A stretch of 64,000 nucleotides of DNA from NCBI RefSeq assembly GCF_014805625.2, contig NW_023998415.1, positions 32,346,270 to 32,410,269 of the forward strand, read 5' to 3'. The position numbers and the translations under genes were made by a program. The stretch is from Glossina fuscipes (lineage: Eukaryota > Arthropoda > Insecta > Diptera > Glossinidae). The notes beneath the pieces were generated by a model. The model searched no databases and was not told where the DNA came from. It saw only the letters and a program-made list of their open reading frames with translations. Below, one piece after another: positions 23,272 through 37,628 of this stretch (its first letter is position 1; every line of letters starts with the position of its first letter).

Positions 23272-24963
23272 AATAAATAAAAAACTGTAACTTTAAAACA
23301 AAGTATAATTAACGATTAAAATGTGTTGCGTAGTTGTTGTCTTTCCTTTTAAAATTTTGAAAACTTTATTTATCGATTTACAATGAATAGATTTGAAGTT
23401 TGAAAATGTTATTTATCAGTGAAGTAGAAAATCTCCTCTCCGTCAACGTCCGTACCGTGTTTACTCATGCACTATAAATAATAATAACAATAATGATAGA
23501 AATGCAATAGCCTTACAATTAACTTATCACAAACAATTTACGGCCATTGCACATACACTCGCATAACAATAGCAATTATAACAATAATAATAATTAATAT
23601 AAATTTTGAAATTTTCCATACCTATCTATATCTATACACAACAACGTGAAATTGATTTCAAAAGTTATTTGGTTTATTTGTTATGTAGATATATATATAT
23701 AATTTGTTTTTTGTTTTTGTTTCTTTCCTTTTCGTATTAAATACCATAGAGGCATTGGTTTACATACGTTCGTATACGTTTATTATAGTTTATGCTGTGA
23801 TATTATGAAAATATTTTATATGTAGAATTTCATATGAATTCAAATGAATTCCTTCTTACGATTTTAGTTCAATTTAAGTAATACACGTAATGTGCTATAG
23901 TTTATTGTTTTAAATTAGTTGGCATCTATTTAAGTTTATTCCTTTTATAAATGCATAAATTATTTAAGGACTTTTTGTATTTTAATTAATTTAAATTAAT
24001 TTATTAAATAATTAATTAGTTGATACGAATTTGATTTGAAAGAAAATGCTGAAAATCAATTTGAATAAAATCAAAATATACTACGCGTTTACATGCATAC
24101 GCTTGACTTAATTTCAAAATGTGCTTAGGAATGCTTACGAAAAGATATTTGATTTGCAGTAACTACTATTAGTCAGCAATAGATTATGCATATATTAAAT
24201 CAGATAGACGTCTGTTATCAATTATCTTTACAGTTAAGATAGAAATTAGTAAATTTGTAAACATATTCTCCTAATCTTCATTAAGCTAATTTTGTTATAT
24301 AGTTTAGGGCAACACAAAGAAGCACATAACAAACTATTCCCTTGAGATGCTTTTGACCAAAGATAATTTCTTAATTAACTCTAACAGCAGAGCAGCAGAG
24401 TGCAGAGCTAACGAAAGCAACAGATATCAAACAGCCAGTTATCAGATAACCAAGTCATACTCGATATGATGCATTTATTGTAATAAATTTCATTCATCAC
24501 CATATGTTCTACAAAATGGCCAATAATGCCACAAGAGTATAACAAAACGTACATTTAAACTTATAACTTATCTGTCGCACATTCGATTTCCATACAAATT
24601 CGATAGAAGGTCAGTTAAAAGGATATACTTTTTCAACTCAGGCAGCCCTCAATAGTTTTCGTTGCTATCAGGTTGGCAACGATGAGACTTGTAGTTCACA
24701 ATTTTGCCAACTTTGACAGCTCGTTATTTAGCAATGACTGAATATTTTACTGTTCTGATTTTTATTTACTTTTTTTTTTATTTTTTATTTTTTATTTTTT
24801 ATTTTTTTTAAATATAACGTACTAAAGGTCACCGCTGAGTCTGATCCATCTTAAAGTGTCTATGAATTATCATGACAGTTTGGTATTGGCAATCAAACAA
24901 TATCAAAGAGTGAAAGTGAACTGAATGAGAAATAGCAACAAAACCGTTTAGAGGCTTGTTTTC

Positions 24964-25388
24964 TCGGATGAATCACCAAAACACACTTCAAAGCGTAATA
25001 TTTATCCGAAGAACCTGATTGCGAGTATTTACTTATATAGGGCACGCGTTGCTCATCGATCACAGCAGAAATATACTGGCACCATCTACACAAAATGATG
25101 CTAAAACTTATCGAAAAGTAGCTCAGATTGGTCCACAGATGGACTCCTATCTTATTGCGCGACAATACCACACACACACCACACCTGCGCAAATGACTGG
25201 CAAATATATAGGAACTGGAGTTGGAATTTCTCCATACTCACCAGATGTAGCTCCCACTGATTACCCCTTTTTACACAATTTGGGCAACTTATTGATAGGA
25301 AAATATTTTAATTTCGACTACTTCGAATAATCTGCCGCTTAAATGGGAAAAGTGTGTAAGCAATATGGGCGCATACTTTGATGAATAA
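24964..25388 (+). pseudogene. Mariner transposase C-terminal half, frameshifted
   Basis: The frame at 24964 gives SDESPKHTSKRNIYPKN, like the mariner 'PGE.PKSTPKR.IHPKK' block. The frame at 25059 gives EIYWHHLHKMM, then a TAG where arginine or lysine is usual, then LRLVHRWTPILLRDN, the 'RP.LVNRK..iLLHDNARPH' block with the second catalytic Asp (RDN). A third frame gives SPYSPDVAPTDYPFL and IGKYFNFDYF, i.e. 'PPYSPDLAPTDYHLF' with the third Asp. A fourth frame starting at 25326 gives NNLPLKWEK, CVSNMGAYFDE and a stop, the canonical mariner C-terminus. Three frameshifts and internal stops make it non-functional. AATAAA follows directly at 25385-25390. No terminal repeat was identified. Confidence 0.88.
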
Positions 25389-28300
25389 AATAATTTCTTA
25401 TATTTATAAGCTATCAGCAAACTTTGCCTTTTTTCTTTACAAATTTCATCCGTGATGACCTGTATAGAATACGGAATTTTCAAAAAGCCTTGCTTTGCAT
25501 GACGTCATCGTCGTCTTTGTCGTGATCGTTACGTTCTCAAGCCATCGTGAAGATGTACAAATATGATTCGTTAAGTTATTGCCTCATTTGCTAATCCGGC
25601 AAAAATGAGATGAGGCGACGACATGAAATCAAAACGAAACCGGCGACCGTGTAGATCTACGTGATACTCTCTTACTCACCCTTATATGTCATTACGATAG
25701 AAGTATATATCGAGGATCTGGAAATATTATTTATTTAATCATGCGATGATTCAATGCGATGTTTTTTCTCGATGTTACACACGTCAAAATTGTGTTGATA
25801 TAAAGATTCTTGCGTCTCTCTCTATCTCTAGTTGTTTTCATATCCTTTTATCTAAATATAGTTGCGTTGCAAGCCTGACCATCTGCCTGATCTACACATA
25901 TATATATATATATATATATATAAACGAGTATACTCTTCTCGTTTATGTGTGCGTCCATCAATATTTTCATTTATCTATATCGTCTCGCATTTTACTAAGC
26001 GCTTCGTTTGCAGCGCGTTTGCATACCATTTCAAATCCTTATTTTTCAGTTTCCCCTGGACGAATACTCTGCCTCCAAGTGAGTATGCAGGCGCACTATT
26101 GACATATTCGTCCATCGGTATAGCGTTTCATTCATGTGTCGTTGATTCATTTATCCGTTTTCAACTTCTGCCCATGTTTTAATTCGTTTATCGAGTCATG
26201 TCTCCTTCCGTCTTCTTTGTGTGATCACTCTTTCGCTTATATTAATTTTTCGTACATCCATGTATTTATTTCGTACGTTCATCTATACGTCCGTCCGGGA
26301 CTACTATACCCTTCTATCGGTCTCTTCGTGGACATGTCTATGCAATGCGAGTTAGCGATCTCAATAAAAACTCCAGTGCGATACATGCATATACGTTTTT
26401 ACTAACACGAAGAAGATCACCAAATATTTTAACAAGAGACGAATAAGCGAGATATTATCTGTCAGTTGAAAGTAACTATAACTTTGATCTCTTGATGAGC
26501 AGAGTCTATAATTTTTATACATTAACGTAGAAGACGGCAAATAAGAACGCATAGGCATATATCATTTTTAATTTCTTTAAAATCTTATGTCATATGTACG
26601 AACGAATGATATTACAGTTCTATCTAATCCAAGCCAGATAGATATTTTTTCGTTCATTGTATTTTGTTTATATTTTCTCAAATTTTATGTGATCTTAACA
26701 TTAAATCAGTTGGTAAAAACATAATTTAATAAATAACTGAACTTACGACAAATACAAATCCTTTTGGGATTCTAACAATAGCTTAGCGAAAAGAAAAGGA
26801 AGAAAAAGAAAAGCAGCTCTATAGAGTTATCAGAGTAAATTCATTTAAACTCGTTAAACTTTAACAATGCCCAGTGCCCTTAGTAGGAGTTGGTTGGCAA
26901 TTGTGTTTGCCACAGAAATGCAATTGCGGTCATCTACTTTTGTGTTCGTATTTTCGTATATACACCACATAGAACGGCAGCTATGGAAGGAAAAGCATTT
27001 TCGAATATTTTCAAAAAAAAAAAAAAAAAAACTTCGAGTTAAATGTATGACGCAAAGTGTTGTTCATTCAGTTCGTAGAAATTTAACAAAATCTTTTGTC
27101 AGGGTCAGAGACATTCACAACTGATTAAATTAACACCATGTCCAGAGAGCATTTTGATCGCTTTTACTATAATTGTGCTTTTCTCCTTTCCATTACAATC
27201 GGGGTTATCAGATGTAACTAGTTCAACTATCTATGCGGGCCAAAGTTGCAACAGCGAGTGTTAACTTTTTTCTTTTTTCCAATTTTTTTTTTTTATTTTT
27301 ATTTTCAATCTCTTACATGGTTTTTTAGAAACATGTGGTTTTTCATATTTTTTTTTATTTTTGGCTTGACTTGTACGTACGTACGTATATGTATGTGGTA
27401 CGTAGTGTTGATGGTCCGCAGACTGCTGCTATTTCATGCACAATGCAGTGACGATTACGTACAATTACTTTTGCTTTACTCGGTTTTCGGGTCAGTCAGT
27501 CTCTGTAAATACGTGCGTGTGCTTTGCATACCAATGCGTGGCAAAGTGTTTTAAGTTATAGCGTTGGCATAGTTTTTTTTTTTTTTGTATGCATTTGTTT
27601 GCATACATGCTCGTATTAGAAGTTTATGGTGAACGCTTAGTGCATTAGAGATTTTTTGGGCGCTCAGAAATTTAAATAAATTAAGTTTGAATTTGCTCTT
27701 CTTTCTCATAATAAATTTAATTTAATAATAATAAGAAATAACATTCTTCAAGACTTTAACAAATCAAGTTTTATTCGCTAGGAAAACAAAAAATCACTTA
27801 TTCGCACCGTGCAATGTATCTCTTAACGAAAAAAAAAAAAGAAAAAAAAAAAAGTAAACAAAAAATTCACTGTTAAATTGTTTCCTCTTCTTCTTTCATT
27901 TATACAACAATCACATCGTAAGAGAAACAACAAGAAAAAGAAACAGAAAAACAAAAACAAAAATAAAAAAATAAGCAAAAAGAATGCAACTAAAGTAAAG
28001 GGAACAGTATAGCATAAACATTCTATTTTGTGTTCACATCATTTTTATGTAAATAAATGCATCTCCATAAATGAACATTTCATAGACTCATGCACTCACT
28101 TGGTCTAATAGAAAGTCTGCAATTTTTTTTTTTTTTATTTCCTCTCTTCTTTTGCCATTGTTGTTGCCGTTGCTGCTGTTTGCATAGCAGCAGACATTTT
28201 TCTTTGTGATGTAAATTACACGCGAAACCCACAACAGTCATGAACAGCAATGCTTGTATGTTCCGCATTATAATGCATGAATTGTGAGCAATTCTTTTCT

Positions 28301-31300
28301 TTGTATTTTGTTTTTTTTTTTTCTTCTTTTCTTCATTTTTTCCACCCACAAAAGGACATCTTACCATATATTCACGCGTGTACACGGTTTACATACCTAT
28401 ATAAACATAAACATCTTTACTGCCACGAAAATAATGTGTGTGCATTGTATTTATACTTTGATCAAAAAGAACCAGGAATGTCTAATACATTTCTATTACG
28501 ACAAATTTTATGTCTCATCACTTGACTATTAAGTCTTGTAGACATTGTTATGAGATATAAATAGCAAGTTATTTGCGTCAATAATTTACGATCGAAAGGC
28601 TGAAAATGCTTTTAAAAATGTTACCCAATGAACTTGCATTGACTCGATAGTTACCTGTATTTTATATAGCCTCACAAATTATATGTTTTTTTTGCAGTAA
28701 TTTTAGCGGCATATAATCATCATCACATGACAATAATAATCGAAGCTTATGAATTTTTAACCGCCCATATCTACTGAAAACAATGTAACATAAGCTATCG
28801 AAGAAATATAACATCCAACAATTGCTGCACAAGTGTGCAATTTGTCTAGACGCCATTAGGCAAGCAGACACGTCGAGTTGAAACAATGCGAGCGAAGAGA
28901 AGACTAATGTTAGAAATATATATAGCTAAAGTCAAAAAAAAAAAAAAATAAAATAAAATTAAATTTTCTTTTACAAATCACATAATGCTTTTCTATGCTT
29001 TATAAAATAATAAGAAGAAGAACTTTATAAGAAAGTGTTACTTCTCTGCTTTGAACATAAATGCCTATAGATTGCTAAAATCGAAAGGTGGGAGATAAAA
29101 ATAAAAGAAAAAAACAAATTGAAAAAACGACGTTCTTTCTAAGATAATTGGAAGAACACATTTCTTTCGAATAATAAGTGCTCTAAGAAAGTGACTTTTA
29201 GAGAAGAATATTGAACTGCTTCTCGTAAAACAGCATAAAAAGACACCTTTGCAAAGGCAAAGTTTTACAGTTTCGGTAGTTTTAGTATTCACAACAATCT
29301 AAGGTAAATAGCTTTTATTTTCTTAAAAATAAATTTCCGGGACGACTGAAACGTCGCGCCACATCATATGCATATTCGGAATTCGTGAGGTGTTTTGCAG
29401 ATACTTCACATACCATACCGTAGATAATGTGGTGGTGTGAACTACAGAAATTGGACGGATTCTTAAAAATCCGAAAGCTGGAAGGCTAAGCGCATAGGCG
29501 AGTACGATAGATTTTTTAGTCTACAAAGATATGCCATCCAATATGTGGACATTTTAAGTAATTTTCCTAAGCGCAACTGACAGACTGCAGTTTAAAATGT
29601 CAATCACGCTCATAGACCGCAATTGAAATTTAAATGATATCATATTTACGAGATGCAGAGCTTGATTTCGATTTTAAGACTTTGACAATATCCTCTTAAT
29701 TAAATGATTTCGAAGTACACTTACGTATCGTAAAATGACAAACGCAATACTAGTAGCGTCGTTTGGGTAATTGATAAAATTCCCGGCATTTTTCGATCAA
29801 GTTTTACATACTCATGCAGAGCATTATTCTAGTGCACGCTATACAGTATGAAAGGCTTAGTTTTATATCCGTTCAGTCTGCTGTTGCTGCTGTTTTAGTT
29901 GTTGCTTCTCATTTCATCTTGTTTGTCATGCATAAATTTGTCAGGATACCTGAAGGAAAAAAGAAAAAACAAAACATTTTTCTCTTCTTGTGAGTAAAAT
30001 AAGCGTTTGGCTGTTTATTTGCTTATTTTGCGTTTCGTTCTTTTTTTTTTTTGATTTTTTTCCTTCAAATTTTACTCTCGTTTTAAAATGATTTTGTAGA
30101 CTAAAAGTTTTTTGCGTTACTTCTTCCATTCTCATATGGAGAAGAAGATCCTCGTACACAATGATAAGAACAGACAAGAAAAGAAAATTTTTTTTAATTT
30201 TTTTTTGTTTTTTAAATTCACTATTGTATATTGTGCATAGCATTTAATATATGTAAATTTTTCATGACTTGTAGGATTATAACGCTTCCAGTTTGAAATT
30301 GGTTTCTTAAAAGGTTGAGAAGGCGGATATGTTAATATCACGGAATTTGCATTAAAAATATTGCGTTTAAACGGTTGGGATTCAAAAATAAATCTGTTTG
30401 GTCCAAATTTGTTACGGTAGTTATTTTGGGGCAGTTTCACATCATAAACTTATAACAATTAATTTTCTTTTTATTTTAGAATGCCCTGCCATTCAAGAAA
30501 TTCACGATTCGTAGTCGAACTTTTTTAAAATTGCAAAAGACATTTCGTGTAATGTCCGTTTTTGATATAAGGTCCTTGTTTCAAGTCGACGAAGTATTGA
30601 GTCTTTAAAGAAGACCTTAAGCATGATAAACGCCATTTGATTCGATGACAATATGAATGTTTTCCGACAACACACCATACAACATATTTCGCAGAAGCCT
30701 TAACATTACTTAAGGAGTTGAGCGCAAACAAATGAAAAATTTGATAGAGTATGCCTAGTGGAGGCTACATGATACATGTATTAATACTTTTTAGTCATAC
30801 TCGTTCAGCTTCTGATGGGTTATTGAATGTGTACGCTTGATTTGCGAAAGAATGTTGCCGTTTAATGTTTAAATGTTAGGTCTAACTATCGATAGATCAG
30901 ATGTGACCGTTAGACGGTCTTTGTAAGCAGCTTATAATGTAGATGAATAGCGCGGCTTTTCCTTTTCCTTTTTCTTACTTTTTTTTTTTTTTTTTATTTT
31001 GGGGTTAAGGTGGTCTTTGTTCCAGAATGTAATGTTTGTCAGTTTCTGCGGCTCATGATATTTTCACTATCGAAATGACTTGATTACGTTGTGTTTCAGT
31101 ACGCAACAATTGGATCGAATACTCTCCCGCAGATAATTATCATGGAACACTTTAAGATAAGTTTATGGATAAATGTTTACACAATATCGTAAGTAATTTC
31201 ATGCTAACCTCTTTGGATCGCTACTAGAATATCATCCAAATTTTCGATAATTAATCGCTTCGCTTTCAATGGTATATGTATTCTCTCGATGTATGATTAA

Positions 31301-31900
31301 TAAAGAGCGTAAATATGTACATAGTCTGGCGTATCATTTAGCTTAGCATTGTCTTCTGTAATTTGTAGTACATGTGGTTCATTTGAATTTTAATTTTACA
31401 GAGCGATTAAAATCTTGAATATATTTTTATATGCTTCGATATGTTTTTTAGCAGATAGAGCTTTATAAATGGTAAAAAGCAGAAGAAGAAAATGAAATGA
31501 TTTTTGATTAATTCATATTATAAATAAATATTTTTGTTAACTCTTCCAAGTTGCAAGGTACACTGTTGGAATTTCTTGATTATTTTTCTTAATTGAAAAA
31601 TACACAGAAATCAATGTTTAAAGTTACCCAGGATATGTAAGGCGTACTTTCATCTGATAAGCTTGATTAATGAATGAATAGATTCTACTTATTTCAACCA
31701 CAAATAAAATACCAATACATGTACTCACGCACATACAAACATTTTAATGTATATTGTCTCGTAGTGTGTGTCAACAAATTAATCAACGTTTATTTGTCAA
31801 ATATTGCAGATTTACTTAAGCATTTTGTACCTGATTTTACAAAACATCAACACTTGTCTGCTTCTGCAAACACATATATTCACACCACACACCGCACACC
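25389..31900. other. Non-coding stretch
   Basis: No gene recognised. Features seen: 25746-26350 eroded pyrimidine-rich simple sequence (listed separately), TA tract (25897-25922), A and T runs (27012-27030, 27283-27300, 27828-27852, 28120-28136, 30980-30996), and A/C-rich text around 27920-27990. The segments 29320-29860 and 30500-30740 are of mixed composition but unassigned. Confidence 0.55.
25746..26350 (+). repeat. Eroded TATC/CATC/CGTC simple-sequence tract
   Basis: One strand is strikingly enriched in short pyrimidine-rich words such as catttatc, cgtccatc, cgtccgtc, tctatacg and ttcatttatcc. These look like drifted tetranucleotide repeats. Two overlapping open frames (118 and 106 codons) arise because these words lack stops. 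No protein family is recognisable in either, and part of each is an IYIYIY run from a TA tract. Confidence 0.5.
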
Positions 31901-32022
31901 ACACATTACAATTGATAATAAGACATTAAAAGGCTGTCAGAGCATAAGCTTCATATACGCATTTGTGTGCGTGTGTAATTTTATAAATATATAGATAAGT
32001 GTGTATACATATTTGCGACTGC

Positions 32023-32053
<31 letters not shown>

Positions 32054-33210
32054 TATATGTATATTTGCCAGGGTTCCACGAAAAGTCTTTGATACAATTT
32101 TTTTTTTTTTTATTGTTTTTTTTGCGATATTCGACTTTCTTTAGCAACGTCTTTCTCTTCAATCAGCCTGACATAATCAGTTTAACATTTTCTACAGAAC
32201 GAAATACGCATCAGTTTCCACAATGATCTCATCATTTGATCCAAATCTTTTTACTGGATTTTATTAACTAAGCTTTATTAACAGATAACAGTCGCTAGAG
32301 GCTAGATTTGAAGAATATAGTGAGTTTGGCAGCTAATTGAATTTCCCCTCATGCAATTGCACCGTTGTAATCAATGTTTTACTAGGCGTTTTTATTCTAT
32401 TGCGACAAACTTCAGCGCTTAATGTTTATTCAACTTTCTCACGTGCCTTAATCATGATCTAATGTAAGCAAACACGCTACGTGGACATATACATGCGTTC
32501 TGCTATCTTGATCAATCTGGCGATCATCAGGCAGCAGTTTGTGCATTTACGTGACGTTTCGTCAGTGGTTAAAGATTTCGGCCGTTTCTAATGTTGTCCC
32601 TTACCCCAGCTCCAATTCGCCTTAATTTGTATATGTGATCGCGTACTGCTTCTCAAACAACAAATACTTAATGACAGTTGAATGTGAAATTTTTTCCATT
32701 TTTTCAAACAATTGCACAAACATATTCCCCAACTTTTGTGGACAAGAGCTGTCAACTCAGTTCAAAAACTTTTACATATCTATATGATATCTACGTTCCG
32801 CGCTTACAATAAAATGATCAAATTTTCGCTGTGTATAAAGAAATTTATTTCGGCTTGACAAGTTTTATATTATATATAGATATGTATATGAGTATATATA
32901 TATATATATATAGATATATATGCATATATATCTGATGTGCTATGGATGGGTGGATGGGTTGTACGTTTTTAAATCCCTGCTCTGAGGCCATTTCAATAAA
33001 TGCACTTTGATAGCTTAAGACCCCATTACGCCGAAACCAAGCCAAAACAATCTCACTAATTCAGTGCATTTTGTAAGCAGCATTATTAGAGGCCGTTGAT
33101 AGTGGCAATGAATTCCGGGATCATAATAATTTATGTAATTTATGTTCGAAACGTTTCCATATAGGAAATTATCTCAAGACTTGCACACGTATCCACCCAT
33201 TGACAGAAAC

Positions 33211-33233
33211 GCACACACACACACACACACACA
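33211..33233. repeat. (CA)n microsatellite
   Basis: About eleven perfect CA units. Confidence 0.9.
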
Positions 33234-33639
33234 ACATTAAATTACAATTAAATTACAGAGTGTAAGACTGTTATAGATTATTAATAGAACACAATGTATG
33301 CGTAAATGGTTTCTGTATGAATATTTTGGTTTAATATGTGCATGCATATTCATGGCTGAGTGTGTGTATGCGAACGTGGGTTTGAGATAATTGTGTGCGT
33401 TATACAATAAATAATGTTTTATGTTAAAACGGTTACATATGCAATAACGGGCAACTGTATAAAGTTGTAGTTAATGGCATTGCTGCAGTGGCCGTATCAT
33501 CATATCAGCTCTATACTAGGATTACTATCAAAAACTGATGTTACAGTAAAACATTATTTATAAAATTTTTTTTTTATTATTACATTATAACTATGCAGTA
33601 TATTTCATATGAAAGTCTAGTTCTTGTTGAATAGGTCTA

Positions 33640-33682
<43 letters not shown>

Positions 33683-34224
33683 GTATACATTCACAAAGAA
33701 GCAGTATATTCAGGCTTAACTCTATAACAACAGTTGCCATTTATTTTCTTCTGCACATATATATTTACACACGGAGCGTAAAGACTGGCACGCATTTGTA
33801 TTCTGCTGATCTGGAATTGTGTTTGCAGCTTTCTTTGTCCTTTTCGCTTTTTTTTTTTTTTGTTTTTTTGCACATTCTCTTCTTCTTTTTTCATTCGTCT
33901 GCAAAAGCCATTTTCCAGTTGCCTACTGATAAAAACCTCTTCTATTGAAAATACTTCGCACACTGTCTATATACGTGGGTATGGATATGTGTTCAACAGC
34001 AAGTGTGAATATGGAAAGTTTAAAGCTACAATACTGTTGAGTGGATATCACAATTGCGTGTATGTGCATCAACACTCACATAGTTTTTCGTCGTAGTGTA
34101 TTTTCTTATAGCTTTCAACCATGGTAATTGTGTCACCATACCCGCCCCCATACCTCACATTCATTTCCGTTGTAAATGTATCAAAATCTCGCGTAAGTAG
34201 AGAAAGAAAAAGAAAGATAATCAT

Positions 34225-34229
34225 AGAGA

Positions 34230-34291
<62 letters not shown>

Positions 34292-34293
34292 AA
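34225..34293 (+). repeat. (GA)n microsatellite, purine tract 1
   Basis: About 68 bp of GA repeat with one AAA interruption at 34264-34267, preceded by further AAAG-rich purine sequence from 34200. GA repeats are known binding sites of GAGA-factor type proteins in flies, so a chromatin role is possible but not shown by sequence alone. Confidence 0.9.
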
Positions 34294-35064
34294 CGGAGCC
34301 AGAGATATAGTGAGAGCGCAATCATAGACATGACACACTTCTGCATAACCGATTTATCGATATGTTGATTGGAATTTTTATAGACTGTAATTGCATGAAG
34401 TTCTCATATTTACTCTCATATATATATATATATATATATAATTAATTAAGATTTAAATTATCAATTTATGGCACGCACATTGGCCAGTACATATATATGG
34501 AGATATCATGAAACGTTCTCAAGTTGATTGATATGTAAGCTAATAACAATTTCTTCCTCTGCAAAAAATATGAAATTCAACGTTATAATCAATTGCCATA
34601 CCCAAAAAATGCATTTAAAAAATAATGATGACGATCGCAAAATTAATTTTCATCAGCTCTTTTTTTATAAAAAAATATAAATAAAATAATATATATTTTA
34701 AATTTCTCTTATTGAGGAGCACACATTCGACATTGTTTTGTATTATAAAAGGGACACCTGTTTTTTCATTATGAGAAATTTATGCAAAATAGTAAATTGT
34801 CAAATAAATTTATTAGGTTAAGTTTGAACTAAATAAGTTATATATTAGAACTATTTCTTCTCATAGAAGTTAACATAAATGTTTGTTTGTTTATATGGTA
34901 AAAAGATCTACTTTCTCTTTCTACTTTTATGAAAAAGATAGGCCACGAATTATCTCTTGCCCGACTATAGCATTTTAACATGTTTGCTTATTAAGGCGAA
35001 TAAATTGCTTAATAAAGATCGGACAGACGGACAAACAGAGAGGGACAAAGAAATAAAGAAGAAA

Positions 35065-35069
<5 letters not shown>

Positions 35070-35115
<46 letters not shown>
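35070..35115 (+). repeat. (GA)n microsatellite, purine tract 2
   Basis: About 46 bp of pure GA repeat, same strand as tract 1 and roughly 0.8 kb downstream. It is preceded by degenerate purine-rich 'gacagacggacaaacagaga' text. Confidence 0.92.
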
Positions 35116-35119
<4 letters not shown>

Positions 35120-37607
35120 CATAAACAGCGCTGATGAAAAGTATGTATATTGTATGAATTCCTCGAAAGCTTGGAAACAGTTGACACAATGATTGGATCG
35201 GTTGCAATTGATGCAAATATAATAAAAATTTATTGAAATTTAGCAAAGTATTTTTAACATTTTGTGGAATCGATTATATTTAGTTCTTCGAAACTCTATT
35301 AATAATACTCTTCAAATAAGTTTGTCACGTCATTTCATTTTAATTCTTTGCCTTGATTTGAGTAAAAAAAAAATTATTTTTTGTAAGTCTTTTCATAAAA
35401 TATGTATATGTTGATATATTTTATTGACAATGAATATATTTTGCGCTAACTTACACTAACGACACAAGTCAATTTTCACCAAAGATGCATTGTGTTGTTG
35501 ATTTTTTTGTGTAAGAATTTTTCTTTTCTTTTTTCTTCGTAAGGGTAAAAAATGTAAAGAGAAAAAAGCAACAATTTATTGTCACTTGTGGCAAAAGGAA
35601 CGCTGCTCGGAACTAAACTGCAATTTCAGCCACTAAAGTACAGTTGGATTAGCAGTTTCCCTAGCTCCTTTTACACTCTTAGAACAACAACGAGAAGAAA
35701 CAGGAGCAAAATAAAAGATAAACAAAAACCATGCATTCAAGATGCAATGTTTGCGTGCGTGTACGTACGAGGCTTATGAAATACTTTATAAACGTTATTA
35801 AGGAGATTGCATTGTTAGCTTATTCCTATTGTTGTTATTGTTATTGTTATTGTTGTTATAATTCTTTTTCGTTAGCTGCACTATAATATAGTAAAAAATT
35901 GTTAATACATACATGCGTGCATACAAACGCTGCCTTCACAATGTAGAGTAATAGACACTTGCATGCATCCAAAATACATATTTGCTGAGATATAAATGTG
36001 AACCCATACACGTACACACTTCCACAAGCATATATCATCTCATTGTACCTTTTTTTTTTTGCATATGCGAATGCGTATAAATGTTCATATATTATATATC
36101 TTAGAGTTATAACTTTTGCTCTGCAAACATATGAAGCAGTACAACAAGGCAACAGTCCATAATAAAATGATGATGATATTAATGTTGTCATGTATTTTTA
36201 GTAATGTATATATGATTGAAAATGTACACATATACAAGCGAGTATAGTAGTTTGCATGAATATGGACGACTCTTAAGAAGTTAAGAGTTTCATGAGAGTG
36301 TATGTTAAAGTTTTGGTTTGGCATAAAGCGAGCATGCAGCCATAAACTGCTTAAAATCCACAAGACATCGGTAACCTAAGACAAAATGGTACGTTACTAA
36401 CGAAAATCCAAAAGCCAAGCTCCGTGAGCTAAAATGTAAATCAGCACAAGATGCTAGCAATTGCCGTGATAAGTACTTAGCTTGCTCTCATCGTTTCTCC
36501 CATCTCTCCTATCCGTCGTCTATTTCTTACTTCGTTATGCATTTTTAGATAGTTTATGGTTTGTATATATATATTGTTTGTGAATTTATTAGTATATATA
36601 TTGTATGTAGTATATATTTTTGTACATATACCTATGAACTTTATATTGCATATATGTATATATGTACATATATATATATATAAAATTATAAGTGTATTTA
36701 TTTTACACCCACAACACATAATTTAACATAATAAAAATTTAAAGCCATGTAAGGTGCAGAGAAGCAGCTAACATTTGTGCTCGGCAGACGTTACTTCATG
36801 AATAGCTAGCTGCCTAGTGGAAAACTAAAAGTAAACATAATTTATGTGACCTGAACATTTACTAACTCGCAAACCTACACATATACACTTTGGAAATCGC
36901 AAAGAATTGTACCTATTCAATTTCTTATACGCAAACAAACACGCATATATACATTTTAATATCATCTTGTATTTTGCTTTAAGCAATATTGTGGCGCGCA
37001 AGCTTGGATAGGAATATACGCATATATCTATATGTGAGGAAATATAATTCTCATATATATATAGTATAGTAGCGCTTACGTATTTTTATTTATTATCATT
37101 TTTTTTGTTTTTTTTTTTTCTCTCCTTTTTTTAAGCATATCTAAGTTTCAAATGGCACATAATGCTCATGTTTCGCTTTCAACTCAAAATTATCATTTTC
37201 CCAGTGCGCTGTAAACTGAATGATTTGTTGGGTTGATTATCTTAATATAATATGTAAGTTACTTTCAAGTTTCGTATTGTTGCCAGTGGTGGGTGAGCGA
37301 ATTTATATATATTTTGTCTACGTTTCACGTGTGTTGACATCGTTCTTGTTGAAAATATTAATACAACAAAAAACAAATTATCTTGCAGTAAGCACATAAT
37401 TTAAAATAATGTTTGAACATAACGTTGATGAATTAATTAACAGTTAAACAAAAGATGAAAAAGTGAACAACGTGCAAAAAATGCGTGAGCATGAAGAAAA
37501 TCGGAATATATATATAAACATATATGGGTTTCATCTATCTAAATAATGATAATAAGTTTAGTTTTCAAGTAAATTAATAAACGTACGCTTTACGTTGATC
37601 ACTTCCT

Positions 37608-37628
37608 CTATAGTTACTGTAACTATAG
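37608..37628. repeat. 21-bp near-perfect palindrome next to a hAT-like end
   Basis: CTATAGTTAC and GTAACTATAG are exact 10-base inverted arms around a single T. Immediately after, at 37631, the text CAGTGTTGGGATCAATTAG resembles terminal repeats of hAT transposons ('CAGTGTTGGG...'). The region to about 37760 is rich in TTAACTAA-type words in both orientations. No matching CCCAACACTG end was found downstream, so only one terminus can be proposed. Confidence 0.4.

Larger units (their letters stand above)
19435..24963. other. Non-coding AT-rich stretch with microsatellites
   Basis: No gene recognised. Holds TA tracts (19780-19808, 20416-20471), (TTA)n (21058-21085) followed by T, GAA/A-rich sequence (22126-22155), (ATT)n (23184-23210) and (AAGAG)n (23247-23271). 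The segment 21413-21640 is eroded TATC/CATC/TGCC simple sequence (finding below). The segment 19460-19560 is GC-richer and may be leftover LINE 3' sequence, but I could not read it. Confidence 0.6.

Noticed and set aside
24893..25192. Minus-strand 99-codon frame
   Set aside because: Antisense of the mariner relic at 24964-25388; no motif of its own.
25500..25507. TGACGTCA (CRE palindrome); a second copy at 43080-43087
   Set aside because: About one 8-mer of this kind is expected by chance in 64 kb, and no gene or paired site accompanies either copy.
34121..34327. Open frame rich in RERERE across the GA tract, and LSLSLS on the other strand
   Set aside because: Low-complexity product of the GA microsatellite.
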